Below are positions 32,667-42,400 of a DNA stretch of 64,000 bases, one piece after another. The position numbers and the translations under genes are program-made. The stretch is from Sphingomonas paeninsulae (GTDB lineage: Bacteria > Pseudomonadota > Alphaproteobacteria > Sphingomonadales > Sphingomonadaceae), in the NCBI RefSeq assembly GCF_003660165.1, contig NZ_CP032829.1, positions 310,001-374,000 on the forward strand. Reading direction: 5' to 3'. The notes under the pieces are model-generated. The model had not been told where the DNA came from, made no database searches, and saw nothing but the letters and a program-made list of their open reading frames with translations. Positions within the stretch are counted from its first letter, which is position 1; every line of letters starts with the position of its first letter.

Positions 32667-33580
32667 TCGGCACTCGCGCGGCAAAGCCCATCGCTCCGGT
32701 TCCTGCCAGTCCGTTGGTGCCTATGCTCCCCTCTCCGATGCTTCCCGGCCAGTCACCTCAAGCGCCCATTGCGAGCGACGCGCCAATGATGGGCAATTGG
32801 GGCGATAATCCAGCCGTTCCTGACGCGCCAAGCATTGCGCCTACGAATATGGCCCCGCCAGTGATTCCGAACGCACATGTCAGCGGCAATGGGATATTCG
32901 ATCGTATCGGGGATTTCGTGAAGTCAGACGAGGGTCGGGGCGCTCTCCTGCGATCAGGTGCCGCGACCCTGAATGGTGGCCTCGGTGCCGGCATCGCAGC
33001 GGGTGCGAACTTCGTAGATCAGCGCCATCAGGACGCGGCCAAGCAGCAGCAGCTGACGATGGAGAACCGGCTCAAGCAAATGGGCCTTGGCATCCAGCAG
33101 CAGAGTGTGGACCAGACGGGGCAGTATCAGGACGGCCAACTCGAGTTGAACGGCGTTGGCAAAGCGAACGATATCGCTCGGACAGAAGAAACTGCGCGCC
33201 ATAACAAACGCGCGGAAAGCCTGACGGGTCGCGGGCAGGACGTGCAGATGTACGGTCATAACGTCACGCGCGAAAATGCCGTCGATAGCAACAATACCAG
33301 CATGAGGAACACTGACGTCAACAGTGCGACCAGCCGGTACGGTTCTGACAATAGTCTCAAGGGAAGCATGTACGGGACGGACGGTCGTAGCTTCGACACG
33401 GGGCAAACCATCGCTGCGGGCATTGGTTCAAAAGCCTCAAAAAGTCCGTCGGCGTCGGCTCTGAAAGTCGAGGTTCTCCCGGCGAATGCGCAACCGGGCG
33501 ACCTGACAACCGGCAAATACTACCGGACTGCCAAGGGCGTTGCTCAGTGGGACGGCCTCAAATTCATTTCGGTTAACTGA
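32663..33580 (+). CDS. Internal virion / ejection protein
   Basis: A 305-residue protein with a Pro-rich N-terminus (~1-75), a Gly-rich amphipathic region (GAATLNGGLGAGIAAGANFV), a long Gln/Asn-rich helix and a small C-terminal domain (AQPGDLTTGKYYRTAKGVAQ). Position before the giant transglycosylase protein and composition match ejection proteins of short-tailed phages. Coupled to both neighbours. Confidence 0.65.
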   Translation: MIGTRAAKPIAPVPASPLVPMLPSPMLPGQSPQAPIASDAPMMGNWGDNPAVPDAPSIAPTNMAPPVIPNAHVSGNGIFDRIGDFVKSDEGRGALLRSGAATLNGGLGAGIAAGANFVDQRHQDAAKQQQLTMENRLKQMGLGIQQQSVDQTGQYQDGQLELNGVGKANDIARTEETARHNKRAESLTGRGQDVQMYGHNVTRENAVDSNNTSMRNTDVNSATSRYGSDNSLKGSMYGTDGRSFDTGQTIAAGIGSKASKSPSASALKVEVLPANAQPGDLTTGKYYRTAKGVAQWDGLKFISVN

Positions 33581-36500
33581 TGCCCACTTTCTCCTTCGAC
33601 GAAGCGCTTGGGACAGCCAAGCCGCGCGCGCCCGCGCTGGGTAGCTCAACCGCGCCTAATCCGACTGATGTGCCGGGTTACGAGCGTGCGTTCCGGCGTG
33701 GACAGGAAGCCGTCACCCCTCCGCCTGACATTGAGGTCACTACCGCACCAGCGGGTCCGCCTGCTCAATCAATCTGGCAGCGTGCAGGCAACCTCATCCA
33801 TCGTGTCGATGATCTCGGCGACCGTGGCATTGATCGCATGGCTGGCGGGCTAGGCCGTGCGGTTGCGACGGGTGCTGATGCAGTCGGTGCGACTGGCGTT
33901 GCAGACTGGGCGCGTAATGATGCAGCATCATCGGAAGCTCGTGCAGCGGTACCGGTGACCGGTGCAACGACGTGGGAGGATGTGAAAGCCAAGCCGTCGG
34001 CTGGTAACATCGGCTCATTCATCATGGATCAGGGCGTCGGTTCGGTTCCCGACCTCGTGGCGATGACTGCCGCACCTTGGCTCTATGGCGCGTCGCGCAT
34101 GGGCGAAATCGGGCAGCAGCGTGCCGTCAATAATCAGGCTCCTCCTGTTCCCGGTGTGACTGCGCCTGCGCCACGGGCGAACTTATGGGACATGGCTGCG
34201 GCTGCTCCTTCGGCGGCTGTCGATGTTGCCCTGGGTAAATTCGGTGTGGGCGGCATGGCGGCGCACGCTGGCGAGGGCCTGTTGCGCGGTACAGCGACCG
34301 CTGCGGGCAAGTCAGCAGCTATGATGGGCGGGCAAGCCGTCTCCGATTATGCCGGTACGAACCTCGGCACGCGTCAGGGTTTCAGCCTTGAGGAAGCACT
34401 CGATCGCGGAGCGGCTGGAATCGTGGGCGGTGCGCCCCTCGGTATTGCTGGTCATATGGCATCGCACGGCCTTTCAAAGTTGGCCCCTGCGCCGCCTTCT
34501 CCCGATCTCACATTCGGTTCACTCGATGGCGGTATCGACCAAGCGGGCCACGCCCCTCCCACTGCGGATCTGCAATCTGCTGGCGTGGGCGCAAATCAGG
34601 TCATGTCGCCCGAGTTTGCGGCGCTGGCTGCAGAGCGTCTTGCAGCTGCTCGCGAACGCGGCGGAAATATGGGTGTTCCCGGTCGGAAGGGCGCGCCTGA
34701 GCAAGTCGCGCCATCGACCCGCGCTGTTCCTGCCGACACCACCATTATCGGCGCGCCTGAGGGCAATGTTCGTTCTGACGATGCGGGCGGTATCGCGGGA
34801 CTTGATCGCAAGCGTGCGGCTGACAGCTCTGTTCTCGATCGAGCGCAGCACCACGTCGCCAGTGATCCGGTCGTTTCGGAGATCCTGAACGCGAACGTCA
34901 GCGCGCAAACGAAAGTTGCCACTTTATGGGACCGTCTGCAGCGCCTGCACGAAGACAGCGCCAAGCCTGACGAACCGGCTTCGGATATCCCGTGGCAGGC
35001 TCCAACGGCGGAAGTTGCTCGGAGCGGTGGTAAGCCAGCGACGGGCAGTTCGTTCGATCGGATGCTCGGCGCGGAATCCAATCACCGCCAGTTCAAGGAC
35101 GACGGTTCGACCGTCACGTCTCCCAAGGGAGCGAAGGGTATCGCCCAGGTAATGCCAAAGACCGGGCCGGAAGCTGCTCGGGATGCTGGCGTTCCGTGGG
35201 ATGCTGACCGCTTCGCCAATGATCCGGCCTACAACGAAAAGCTGGGCCGTGCGTATCACGACAAGTTGCTCCGTAGCTTCAACGGCGATGAGGAGCTGGC
35301 AGCTGCTGCGTATAACGCTGGTCCCGGCCGCATTCGTTGGGCGCTCGACAAGGGCGGTGTTGACGGCTGGAAAGCGTTCATCCCGAAAGAAACGTCCGAT
35401 TACGTCCGCAAGGTTTTCGGTCAGGGCAACCCGCCACGTCGGGCACCCGTCGAAGAGCAGCCCTATCGCATGTCGGCACCCGATGAGGCAGGCGAAGGAC
35501 CGTATTCGTCTCCTGATCGCGTGGCCCGCAATCCTGATGATGTGATGTCCCCGCCAGTGCGCGAGGATTTTCAGGGCTTCGAGAAAACCGAACAGGCTCC
35601 AAGCGCCACAATGGGTGAACGGCAAGCTGGCGTTTCACTCGCTGATGACAGCCGTATGGGTACAGGCGGAAGCACGCGCACATTCAAGGCGGGCAGTGAT
35701 GATCCTGCAGGCCAGCCCGGTTTCCACGAAAATCGCGCACGCCAGATGGGCGCGGAAGCACAGGCAAAGGCGCAAGCTGACCTTGAGGCCGAATGGGCGC
35801 GTCGTGCTGATGCGCGTCGCCAGCGGGACCAGAACACCGATGCCAGCCAGCGTTACGAGCAGGAGCGCACCGCTGCGTCATCCGATCCGATGGGCCAGTA
35901 TCGCGGCAAATACGATCAGCGCCCGCACCAGCCAACCGGCTCCAACACCTGGGCGACAACGCCAGAGGGCTATGTTGCTGGCAAGTCGGGTAACCCGGTC
36001 GCGTTCCGCAACAGCAAGGATGCGGCCAAGTTCGCCGTTCAAAACCAGCTCGGCGGCGACTTCGACCGTGTGGCATGGGGCGCAAACACCACGCGCGTTG
36101 TGCTGCAGCGTCGTGAACAATCGACATACGGACAGGAGTCACCAGCCACCGGCACCGGTCCCGGTTTCGAACGTCCAGCGCCACCGGCTGGCCGGTCTGC
36201 AGACCTGTCTCAGCGTGCGATACCAGCGCCAGAGGTAGCAACGGACTCGCCCGCGCCTCCGTCAGCGCCTCCGCCGACGTCTCCGCCACCTGAGCGCCCT
36301 TCGGCTCCTTATCGCGCCCCTGAGTCATCTGGCGCGGGATTTCGGGCATCTGGCCCGCCAACCGAACAGGTCGTTACGCCAAACGGCCCGCCAATCGACA
36401 CGCGGTTCGAGGTTCACGACGCTCCGAGCCTCATTACGTCGTCGCATCCTTCATTCGATCAGCGGTTCCAGCCGCGCGATCGTTCCAGCCGTGCGACTTC

Positions 36501-39500
36501 AGACGCTCAGATTGCGCACATCGCCAGCAACCTCGATCCGCACCAGCTCGATTCCTCGCGGCTCGCTTCACAGGGCGCACCCATCGTCGGGCCTGACCGA
36601 ATGGTGGAGAGTGGCAACGGTCGCGTTGCAGCGATTAACCGCGCCTATGAAGTCCACCCTGAGAAGGCCGCTGAATACCGGCGCATGATCGAGGCCAAGG
36701 GCTTCGACACTCAGGGCATGGAGCGGCCCGTTCTCGTGCGCCGTCGTGTGAGCGAGATGGACGATACCCAGCGCGCCGCTTTCACCCGCGACGCGCAGGA
36801 CGGCGGAACTATGGAAATGTCTGCCGGGGAACGCGCAAAGGCTGATGCCAAGTCGCTGCCCGACGAGCTGCTGCACACCTATCGCGGTGGCGACGTCAAC
36901 AGCGCCGGCAACCGTGAGTTTGTGCGGGGCTTCGTCGATAAGGTTGCGGGTCCGAACGAAACGAACTCGATGGTGCAGCCAGACGGCTCGCTATCGGTGC
37001 AGGGTATCCAGCGTATGCGCTCGGCGCTGCTCGCCAAGGCTTATGACAATCCGACACTCGTAGAGCGAATCGTCGCGAACCCCGACAGTGATATCAAGGC
37101 GATCGGGAACGTGCTGACGGACCTTGCTCCGTCGTTCGCCCAGTTGCGCGCCAAAATCGCGAAAGGCGACCTTCCCAAGCAGTTCGATATCACGCCTCAG
37201 ATTGGCGAGATTGCCGACATAATCGCCCGCGCGCGTGCCGAAGAACGGCCCATTAGCGACTTCATCCACCAGCGCGATATCTTCTCCGGCGACGTCGATC
37301 CGGTCACGGAAGCCCTCGCGAATATCATGCTGAAAGGCGAAGGGCTGACGAAGGCCCGCTCTGCCCGCGATGTTTCCGACGGCCTGCAGTTCTATGTGAA
37401 AGATGCGGAGAGCGTCGGCCCTTCGCTGTTCGGCGAGGACATGGGCGCTCGTGCGGTCGAAATCGCCCAGGCTGCAGCTGAAAAGCTGAAAGCTCGTGAC
37501 GAAGCTCGCGCCGCTGAAACCGGCGATATGTTCAACACCCGGCGCGCTGCGCGTGAGGGAACATCCACCCGCTCGAGCGAACAGTCGAGTTTCAAGCTGC
37601 GTGGGGAACTGGAAGGTATCTCGGCCACGCATGCCGAACCCCAGTACCGCGAACTGGCGGCTAAACTGTCCGACATCGTGGGCGACGATGCGACCCTGAT
37701 GTATGGCGGACGCACAATGGAATCGCGGACGGCTTTCGGTGAAGCTGATCCATCCGCCAATCTCGCGTTTGTCCGTCGGGCTGGCGACCATGAAACGGTT
37801 CTGCACGAAGCGGTCCACCTTGCCGCCATGCGTCGCTACGGCTGGGGCTTCGATCATCTGCAGCCCGGCGATTTCGCTAAGGCACCCGTCCGGGAGTTCC
37901 TGTCGCTCTTCAACGAAGCACGCGATCGATTCGGCGGGACGATGGACAAACTCACGTCGTCGTCAGGTATGCGATATGCGCTGACTAGCCCCGATGAATT
38001 TCTGTCGATGGCGTTGACCAACCGCGCTACGCAGCGCGCGCTCGAGCGTGGTTCGTTGTGGTCCCGCGTCGTCGATGGCGTTCGGAACCTTCTCGGCCTG
38101 CAGCCCAGCTTCAAGCCGCTGCTCGATCGGGTGCTTCGCGCCGGGTCCGACGTCCTCGATGCTGCCAAGCATGATCCTGTTCGCGATATCGGCGACGGCT
38201 ACGCGCCTTCGAAGCGCATGGCTCGCGACGAGGACCGCGAAGGATTTTTCCGCAAGGTTGCCGATCATGTCGTCGATACCAAGGATCTAGCACGAGATTT
38301 CGAGACGTTCCGCGAGAAGGTTTCCTCCCCGATTCAGACGCTCAAAGACGTCACCGCCCCCATGCGCAATATGGTGTCGGGTCTGGTGTTCACGAATGAC
38401 GGCGTGATGCGCAGTCTCGGAGACCGCTTCAAATCGCCCGCGATCGCAGAGCTGGCCGACCACTTCCACGGGCGTGCCGGTAAGGGTGACGGAGCCGGGC
38501 GCACATTCCACGAAGCGGTCCAGCGTTCCTCGATCACGCGGATTGCTGGCGCACATGAAGCGCTCGAGCCGTTCCTGCAGGACAAGGCCGCGCTGAGCCG
38601 TATCCGCGACATGCTGACGAACCCTGACAAGCGGCTGGGTGCGACCGCGAAGGAACGGGAGGCGGCGGCACAACTACGGGACACGCTCAAAGAAACGCTC
38701 GAGTATCGGAAGGCTGCGGGCGAGGATATCGGGGAAGTCTCGAACGGCTATTTCCCCCGCGTGCTCGACGTCGAGAAGGTGTCGAAGGGGCGTGAGGATT
38801 TCCTGCACCGCGCCGAAAAGCTCTATCGCTCCGTCGGTGCCGATAAGCCAGAGCTTGCCGCACAGGCGTGGTTCGATCGCGTGTTCGATCAGTATTCTGG
38901 CCTCGACGGTGGGCTTGCTCACGTCAACAAAGGCGGCGGTGGTGGCATCGGTGGCAACACTGCGAAGGCGCGTGAGTTCGGCAAGCAGGCTGATGACCTG
39001 TTGAAGGGCTATTACCACGACGACGTTTTCCAGACGCTCGCCAGCTACTTCCTCGGAGCTGCTCGCCGGGCGGAGGAAACACGTCGGTTCGGGCCTAAGG
39101 GTGCGGTCGGATCGAAGGAGCGTCAGGCATGGGTCGATAAGCACGGCGATGTGACGCAGCTCGACGAGCTGATGGGGCGCGTAAAGGAACAGGTTCGCAG
39201 CAGCGACAAGGATGCTGGTGACCTGATGCACCGGCTCACCAAAGCCTATGACAGCAACATGGGGCGGCTGGGTTCGGTCAGCAACAACACCCGCACCATG
39301 ATTTCCTATGTCCATGCGTGGAACCAGATATCGAAGATGGATCGCACCCTCGTTACGTCGCTCGGTGAGTTGACGATGGGCTTCGTTCGCGGCGGTCCAA
39401 AGCATGGCTTCCATTATGTGAAAGACAGCGTGGTCGAGTTCGGCCGCCAGCTCGCGAACGCGCACCCATCGGATGCTCAGCGTTGGTCGGACGCCATCAG

Positions 39501-40626
39501 CGTGACGCAGGACGCGATGGTAAATCAGGCGCTCACCACGCGTGTCAGCGCAGAGGGCAGCACCCAAGGCGTCCAAAAAATGATGGCCGGTTATTACAAG
39601 GGCATCCTCCTGCACCAGTTCACGGAGGGCGAGCGCACGGCCTCCACGCAGATGGGCCGCAAGATGATCCAGATCCTTGCGCACGACATGGTATCGCCGA
39701 ATGCTCGCGTGCGCGTCCGTGGCGCTCGGTATCTGGCTGAGCTGGGCGTGAAAGACCCGGATGCGTTCGGCGCTGCTCTGCGGAAGGGCGAACCATCGCT
39801 CGAGGACGTCCGCAAGGATTCGCCGGGGCTGGCGGCTGATTACACCACAGCACTTATCCGGTTCGTAAACCAGACCGTCATTGCGCCCAATCGGGCAGAG
39901 AAACCCGCGCTGGCATCGCACCCCGTCGGCTCGCTGTTCACGTCGCTGCTGGGCTATAGCTTCGGGTTCAAGAAGAACGTCCTCGATCGAGCGGGCCGCA
40001 TGGCGGTGGACGGGTTCAAGGAGAAGGACGCTCACCTCCTGATACCGGCGATGATGCTCCCGATTATGGGCGCATTTCAGTACCTGAACGATAGCTATAT
40101 TCGCCCGTATCTGTTCGGGTCGAATTACGACTTCTCGACGGAGACACCGACGGAGGCCGCACTGCGCACTGCAGATCGAGCGGGCTTCACGGGTCCGATG
40201 TCGCCCATCATCAACGCGTTCAAGGGCATCAAGTACCGGCGCAGTCTGGCGGAATCGCTTTCCGGTCCCGCCCTGGGAACAATGGCGTCGTCGGCTCAAA
40301 AGATACTGACGCCGTTTATCGGGAACAATTCCCCCGACACGAACAGCGCTGAGCGGAATGCCGCGGCTGCTCTGTACGAGGCCGTTATCGAGCCGTTGGC
40401 CGATGCGTCGGCAGCGAAATACCTCAGGGGCGTCCCCCGCACAGCCGGGATCATGGCGACGGGCAACAAGCGCGGAACTGTCACGCAGGGGCGTTGCCAG
40501 CCGATGAGGACGAGTTCGTCGATAGCGTCGCGGGAGAGAAGGAATGAGCGATGTTGCAGCTCTGATCGGCGCGGCTGGGGGATTGTTCACGGTTTTAGGG
40601 ACGGGGGTCGGCTTCGTGTGGCGTAA
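33580..40626 (+). CDS. Giant multidomain ejection protein: lytic transglycosylase, ParB-like and HExxH domains
   Basis: A ~2320-residue protein. At ~490-615 is a soluble lytic transglycosylase domain (catalytic Glu ~498 in LGAESNHRQF, then GIAQVMPKT and AAYNAGPGR) that would open the cell wall on DNA entry. At ~940-1290 is a DdrB-like ParB-superfamily domain (FQPRDRSSRATSDAQI, GAPIVGPDRMVESGNGRVAA). At ~1409 is VLHEAVHLAAM, an HExxH zinc-peptidase-like motif. The remaining ~900 residues are helical. As read the frame ends at 40626; one extra G in GGGG at 40488-40491 gives ALPADEDEFVDSVAGEKE and a stop at 40546 overlapping the next ATG, which is surely the real end. Confidence 0.85.
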   Translation: MPTFSFDEALGTAKPRAPALGSSTAPNPTDVPGYERAFRRGQEAVTPPPDIEVTTAPAGPPAQSIWQRAGNLIHRVDDLGDRGIDRMAGGLGRAVATGADAVGATGVADWARNDAASSEARAAVPVTGATTWEDVKAKPSAGNIGSFIMDQGVGSVPDLVAMTAAPWLYGASRMGEIGQQRAVNNQAPPVPGVTAPAPRANLWDMAAAAPSAAVDVALGKFGVGGMAAHAGEGLLRGTATAAGKSAAMMGGQAVSDYAGTNLGTRQGFSLEEALDRGAAGIVGGAPLGIAGHMASHGLSKLAPAPPSPDLTFGSLDGGIDQAGHAPPTADLQSAGVGANQVMSPEFAALAAERLAAARERGGNMGVPGRKGAPEQVAPSTRAVPADTTIIGAPEGNVRSDDAGGIAGLDRKRAADSSVLDRAQHHVASDPVVSEILNANVSAQTKVATLWDRLQRLHEDSAKPDEPASDIPWQAPTAEVARSGGKPATGSSFDRMLGAESNHRQFKDDGSTVTSPKGAKGIAQVMPKTGPEAARDAGVPWDADRFANDPAYNEKLGRAYHDKLLRSFNGDEELAAAAYNAGPGRIRWALDKGGVDGWKAFIPKETSDYVRKVFGQGNPPRRAPVEEQPYRMSAPDEAGEGPYSSPDRVARNPDDVMSPPVREDFQGFEKTEQAPSATMGERQAGVSLADDSRMGTGGSTRTFKAGSDDPAGQPGFHENRARQMGAEAQAKAQADLEAEWARRADARRQRDQNTDASQRYEQERTAASSDPMGQYRGKYDQRPHQPTGSNTWATTPEGYVAGKSGNPVAFRNSKDAAKFAVQNQLGGDFDRVAWGANTTRVVLQRREQSTYGQESPATGTGPGFERPAPPAGRSADLSQRAIPAPEVATDSPAPPSAPPPTSPPPERPSAPYRAPESSGAGFRASGPPTEQVVTPNGPPIDTRFEVHDAPSLITSSHPSFDQRFQPRDRSSRATSDAQIAHIASNLDPHQLDSSRLASQGAPIVGPDRMVESGNGRVAAINRAYEVHPEKAAEYRRMIEAKGFDTQGMERPVLVRRRVSEMDDTQRAAFTRDAQDGGTMEMSAGERAKADAKSLPDELLHTYRGGDVNSAGNREFVRGFVDKVAGPNETNSMVQPDGSLSVQGIQRMRSALLAKAYDNPTLVERIVANPDSDIKAIGNVLTDLAPSFAQLRAKIAKGDLPKQFDITPQIGEIADIIARARAEERPISDFIHQRDIFSGDVDPVTEALANIMLKGEGLTKARSARDVSDGLQFYVKDAESVGPSLFGEDMGARAVEIAQAAAEKLKARDEARAAETGDMFNTRRAAREGTSTRSSEQSSFKLRGELEGISATHAEPQYRELAAKLSDIVGDDATLMYGGRTMESRTAFGEADPSANLAFVRRAGDHETVLHEAVHLAAMRRYGWGFDHLQPGDFAKAPVREFLSLFNEARDRFGGTMDKLTSSSGMRYALTSPDEFLSMALTNRATQRALERGSLWSRVVDGVRNLLGLQPSFKPLLDRVLRAGSDVLDAAKHDPVRDIGDGYAPSKRMARDEDREGFFRKVADHVVDTKDLARDFETFREKVSSPIQTLKDVTAPMRNMVSGLVFTNDGVMRSLGDRFKSPAIAELADHFHGRAGKGDGAGRTFHEAVQRSSITRIAGAHEALEPFLQDKAALSRIRDMLTNPDKRLGATAKEREAAAQLRDTLKETLEYRKAAGEDIGEVSNGYFPRVLDVEKVSKGREDFLHRAEKLYRSVGADKPELAAQAWFDRVFDQYSGLDGGLAHVNKGGGGGIGGNTAKAREFGKQADDLLKGYYHDDVFQTLASYFLGAARRAEETRRFGPKGAVGSKERQAWVDKHGDVTQLDELMGRVKEQVRSSDKDAGDLMHRLTKAYDSNMGRLGSVSNNTRTMISYVHAWNQISKMDRTLVTSLGELTMGFVRGGPKHGFHYVKDSVVEFGRQLANAHPSDAQRWSDAISVTQDAMVNQALTTRVSAEGSTQGVQKMMAGYYKGILLHQFTEGERTASTQMGRKMIQILAHDMVSPNARVRVRGARYLAELGVKDPDAFGAALRKGEPSLEDVRKDSPGLAADYTTALIRFVNQTVIAPNRAEKPALASHPVGSLFTSLLGYSFGFKKNVLDRAGRMAVDGFKEKDAHLLIPAMMLPIMGAFQYLNDSYIRPYLFGSNYDFSTETPTEAALRTADRAGFTGPMSPIINAFKGIKYRRSLAESLSGPALGTMASSAQKILTPFIGNNSPDTNSAERNAAAALYEAVIEPLADASAAKYLRGVPRTAGIMATGNKRGTVTQGRCQPMRTSSSIASRERRNERCCSSDRRGWGIVHGFRDGGRLRVA

Positions 40627-40867
40627 AATTGAGAAGCGTATGACTACTCTCGAAACGCGCCTTGAGGAGTGCAAGGAGCGCGATGCCGAAAAGGACGACA
40701 AGCTCTCGGCGCTAGGCCTGTGCCTGCGACTTCTGATTCCAGAAGTGCAGCGGCTCGATCCCACGAACACGATGCTCTCTCAGGTTCGGATGCTGCTTGC
40801 GCAGTCGTTCCCGGTCGAAGTCGACCTTCCGCATGACATGGCCGATTTACTCAGGAGGATAATGTGA
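40544..40867 (+). CDS. Small membrane protein with coiled coil (lysis cassette)
   Basis: A 107-residue protein with one N-terminal transmembrane helix (ALIGAAGGLFTVLGTGVGFV), then a charged coiled coil (RMTTLETRLEECKERDAEKD). This is the layout of small phage holin-like or lysis-accessory proteins. It directly precedes the amidase. Its start overlaps the corrected end of the giant protein (ATGA). Confidence 0.65.
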   Translation: MSDVAALIGAAGGLFTVLGTGVGFVWRKIEKRMTTLETRLEECKERDAEKDDKLSALGLCLRLLIPEVQRLDPTNTMLSQVRMLLAQSFPVEVDLPHDMADLLRRIM

Positions 40868-41274
40868 CCGCTCTCGGACCGATTAAATATCTGACTATCC
40901 ACTGCGCCGCGACGCCAGAAGGGCGCGACGTAAAGGCTGCGACGATTAGCCAGTGGGACAAGGCGAAGTTCGGCCAGGTGAGTTATCACCATGTCGTCGA
41001 GCTGGACGGCAAGGACGTAGTGACGCTCCCCGACACTGTGAAGGGCGCTCACGTCGGCCTGAACAACACCGGCAATATCGGGATCTGCTACGTGGGCGGT
41101 GTCGATGCGAAGATGAAGCCGAAGGACACCCGCACGCCTGCTCAGAAAGCCACGCTGCGTCAGCTGGTGGGCGAGTATCGGTTGCGGTTTCCAAACATCA
41201 TCGTTCGTGGTCACCGCGATTGGCCGGGCGTGGCGAGAGCCTGTCCCTCGTTCGATGTGAAGACCGGGCTATGA
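40864..41274 (+). CDS. Endolysin: N-acetylmuramoyl-L-alanine amidase (T7 lysozyme-like)
   Basis: A 136-residue amidase_2 enzyme. Zinc ligands are visible: H13 (TIHCAAT), H117 (RGHRDW) and C127 (ACPSFD); Y41 (SYHHVVE) is the likely catalytic Tyr. The Lys that precedes the Cys ligand in T7 lysozyme is an Arg here (R125). No signal peptide, so it depends on a holin for release. GTG start overlapping the previous stop. Confidence 0.92.
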   Translation: MTALGPIKYLTIHCAATPEGRDVKAATISQWDKAKFGQVSYHHVVELDGKDVVTLPDTVKGAHVGLNNTGNIGICYVGGVDAKMKPKDTRTPAQKATLRQLVGEYRLRFPNIIVRGHRDWPGVARACPSFDVKTGL

Positions 41275-41531
41275 TGGAGACAGTCAAGCGCCTGTTCCGC
41301 GAATGGTTCACAGGCAAGGGCAACGAGAGCTTCGAAATCATGCGGGCGCTCACCGCGCTCTGCGTGCTGGTGATGCTCGTTTACATCGGCGTTCACCTCG
41401 TCCTCAACAAGACGTTCGATCCGCTGGCATCGGCTGGCGGACTGGGCGCGTTGTTGTTCGGCGGTGGCGCTGCAACGGCGATTAAGGACGGGACGAAGAT
41501 CGGCGGCACTACGACCGGGGAGGACGGATAA
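41271..41531 (+). CDS. Holin-like protein
   Basis: An 86-residue protein with two hydrophobic segments (IMRALTALCVLVMLVYIGVH and SAGGLGALLFGGGAATAI) and a short charged end. Size, topology and place between amidase and spanin genes indicate the holin. It overlaps the amidase stop (ATGATG). Confidence 0.75.
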   Translation: MMETVKRLFREWFTGKGNESFEIMRALTALCVLVMLVYIGVHLVLNKTFDPLASAGGLGALLFGGGAATAIKDGTKIGGTTTGEDG

Positions 41532-42019
41532 TGCCGGTTCTCCCTGCTTGGGTGCTCAAGCTGCTGCCCTATGTCTTGGCTTTGTCAGCCGTGCTCGGCG
41601 CGATGTGGTATCTCGATCACGCCGGATACCAGCGCGCCAAAGCCGATCAGGCGCTCGATCATGCCATCACAGCCGCAATCGTCATGCGTGTGACCCACGA
41701 TAGCGAACAGCGGATGAGTCAACAGCTGGCGGGCATCGCTGGCGACCTGAGCTCGAAGGTTGCCAGCATCGACGAAGCCGACCGCACCATCATCCAGCCC
41801 ACAATTATAAAGGAAATCCGCAATGATCCGCGCCTTAGCGATCCTGCTCTTGGCATCAGCGACGGGCTGCGCGACGCGCTCAACTGCGCCCGCCGACTAT
41901 CAGGCCCCAATCCCTGCGCCATTGGATACTCAGTTACGGTCGATCTGTCCAAGCCTGCCCCTGCTGTCGGACAGGACGATAGCGGTTCTGGCGATGGAGG
42001 ATCGGGGAGCGGCGGTTGA
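41531..42019 (+). CDS. Inner-membrane spanin (Rz-like)
   Basis: A 162-residue protein with an N-terminal membrane anchor (LLPYVLALSAVLGAMWYL) and a periplasmic helical domain (QRMSQQLAGIAGDLSSKVAS). The 3' end overlaps the outer-membrane spanin frame by 197 bases, the classic Rz/Rz1 layout. The Gly/Ser-rich last 20 residues come from that overlap. Confidence 0.75.
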   Translation: MPVLPAWVLKLLPYVLALSAVLGAMWYLDHAGYQRAKADQALDHAITAAIVMRVTHDSEQRMSQQLAGIAGDLSSKVASIDEADRTIIQPTIIKEIRNDPRLSDPALGISDGLRDALNCARRLSGPNPCAIGYSVTVDLSKPAPAVGQDDSGSGDGGSGSGG

Positions 42020-42131
42020 ATACGCGAAGTGCCGCGAAGGAAAGGCGGCTGTCGTCGCTGCCTACGATGCGGTGAGGTTGGCGATAATCGAATTCACGCA
42101 GCACGCGGCTGCAAAGACGAAGGGAAAGTAA
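41823..42131 (+). CDS. Outer-membrane spanin lipoprotein (Rz1-like), overlapping the Rz-like gene
   Basis: A 102-residue protein that begins with a lipoprotein signal, MIRALAILLLASATGCATRS, with the lipobox Cys at 16. The mature part is Pro-rich then helical. It starts inside the inner-membrane spanin gene in another frame, so the two together bridge the envelope and fuse the membranes at lysis. Confidence 0.78.
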   Translation: MIRALAILLLASATGCATRSTAPADYQAPIPAPLDTQLRSICPSLPLLSDRTIAVLAMEDRGAAVEYAKCREGKAAVVAAYDAVRLAIIEFTQHAAAKTKGK

Positions 42132-42132
42132 C

Positions 42133-42390
42133 GTGAGCGACGCACTACAATACGAGAAGGACACCGTTTCCGCCCCGGCGCGATCCATGTTCCTGATTTC
42201 ACCGCACGACACCAACGTGGTCGATCCGCTCCCGAAGTCCCTGCGCGCCGATACTGCCGGCGTCCTGATTATACAGGGCGTCGATAGTGGTGCGCCGGTG
42301 ACGCTGAATGTTGCGGCTGGGGAGCGCATCGATGTGCGGGCGAAGCTGGTGAAGACCGGCACCACCGCAACGATTCACGGTTTCGCCTGA
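42133..42390 (+). CDS. Spike base protein, RCAP_Rcc01079 family
   Basis: An 85-residue strand-rich protein (DTNVVDPLPKSLRADTAGVL, GAPVTLNVAAGERIDVRAKL, TTATIHGFA) that matches the small spike-base proteins first named from the Rhodobacter gene-transfer agent. It would fix the following tailspike to the particle. GTG start one base after the spanin stop. Confidence 0.75.
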   Translation: MSDALQYEKDTVSAPARSMFLISPHDTNVVDPLPKSLRADTAGVLIIQGVDSGAPVTLNVAAGERIDVRAKLVKTGTTATIHGFA

Positions 42391-42400
42391 AAGGATTGAG

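Noticed and set aside
38674-40770. 698-residue minus-strand open frame
   Set aside because: Antisense to the giant ejection protein and Arg/His-rich; arises from high third-position G+C.
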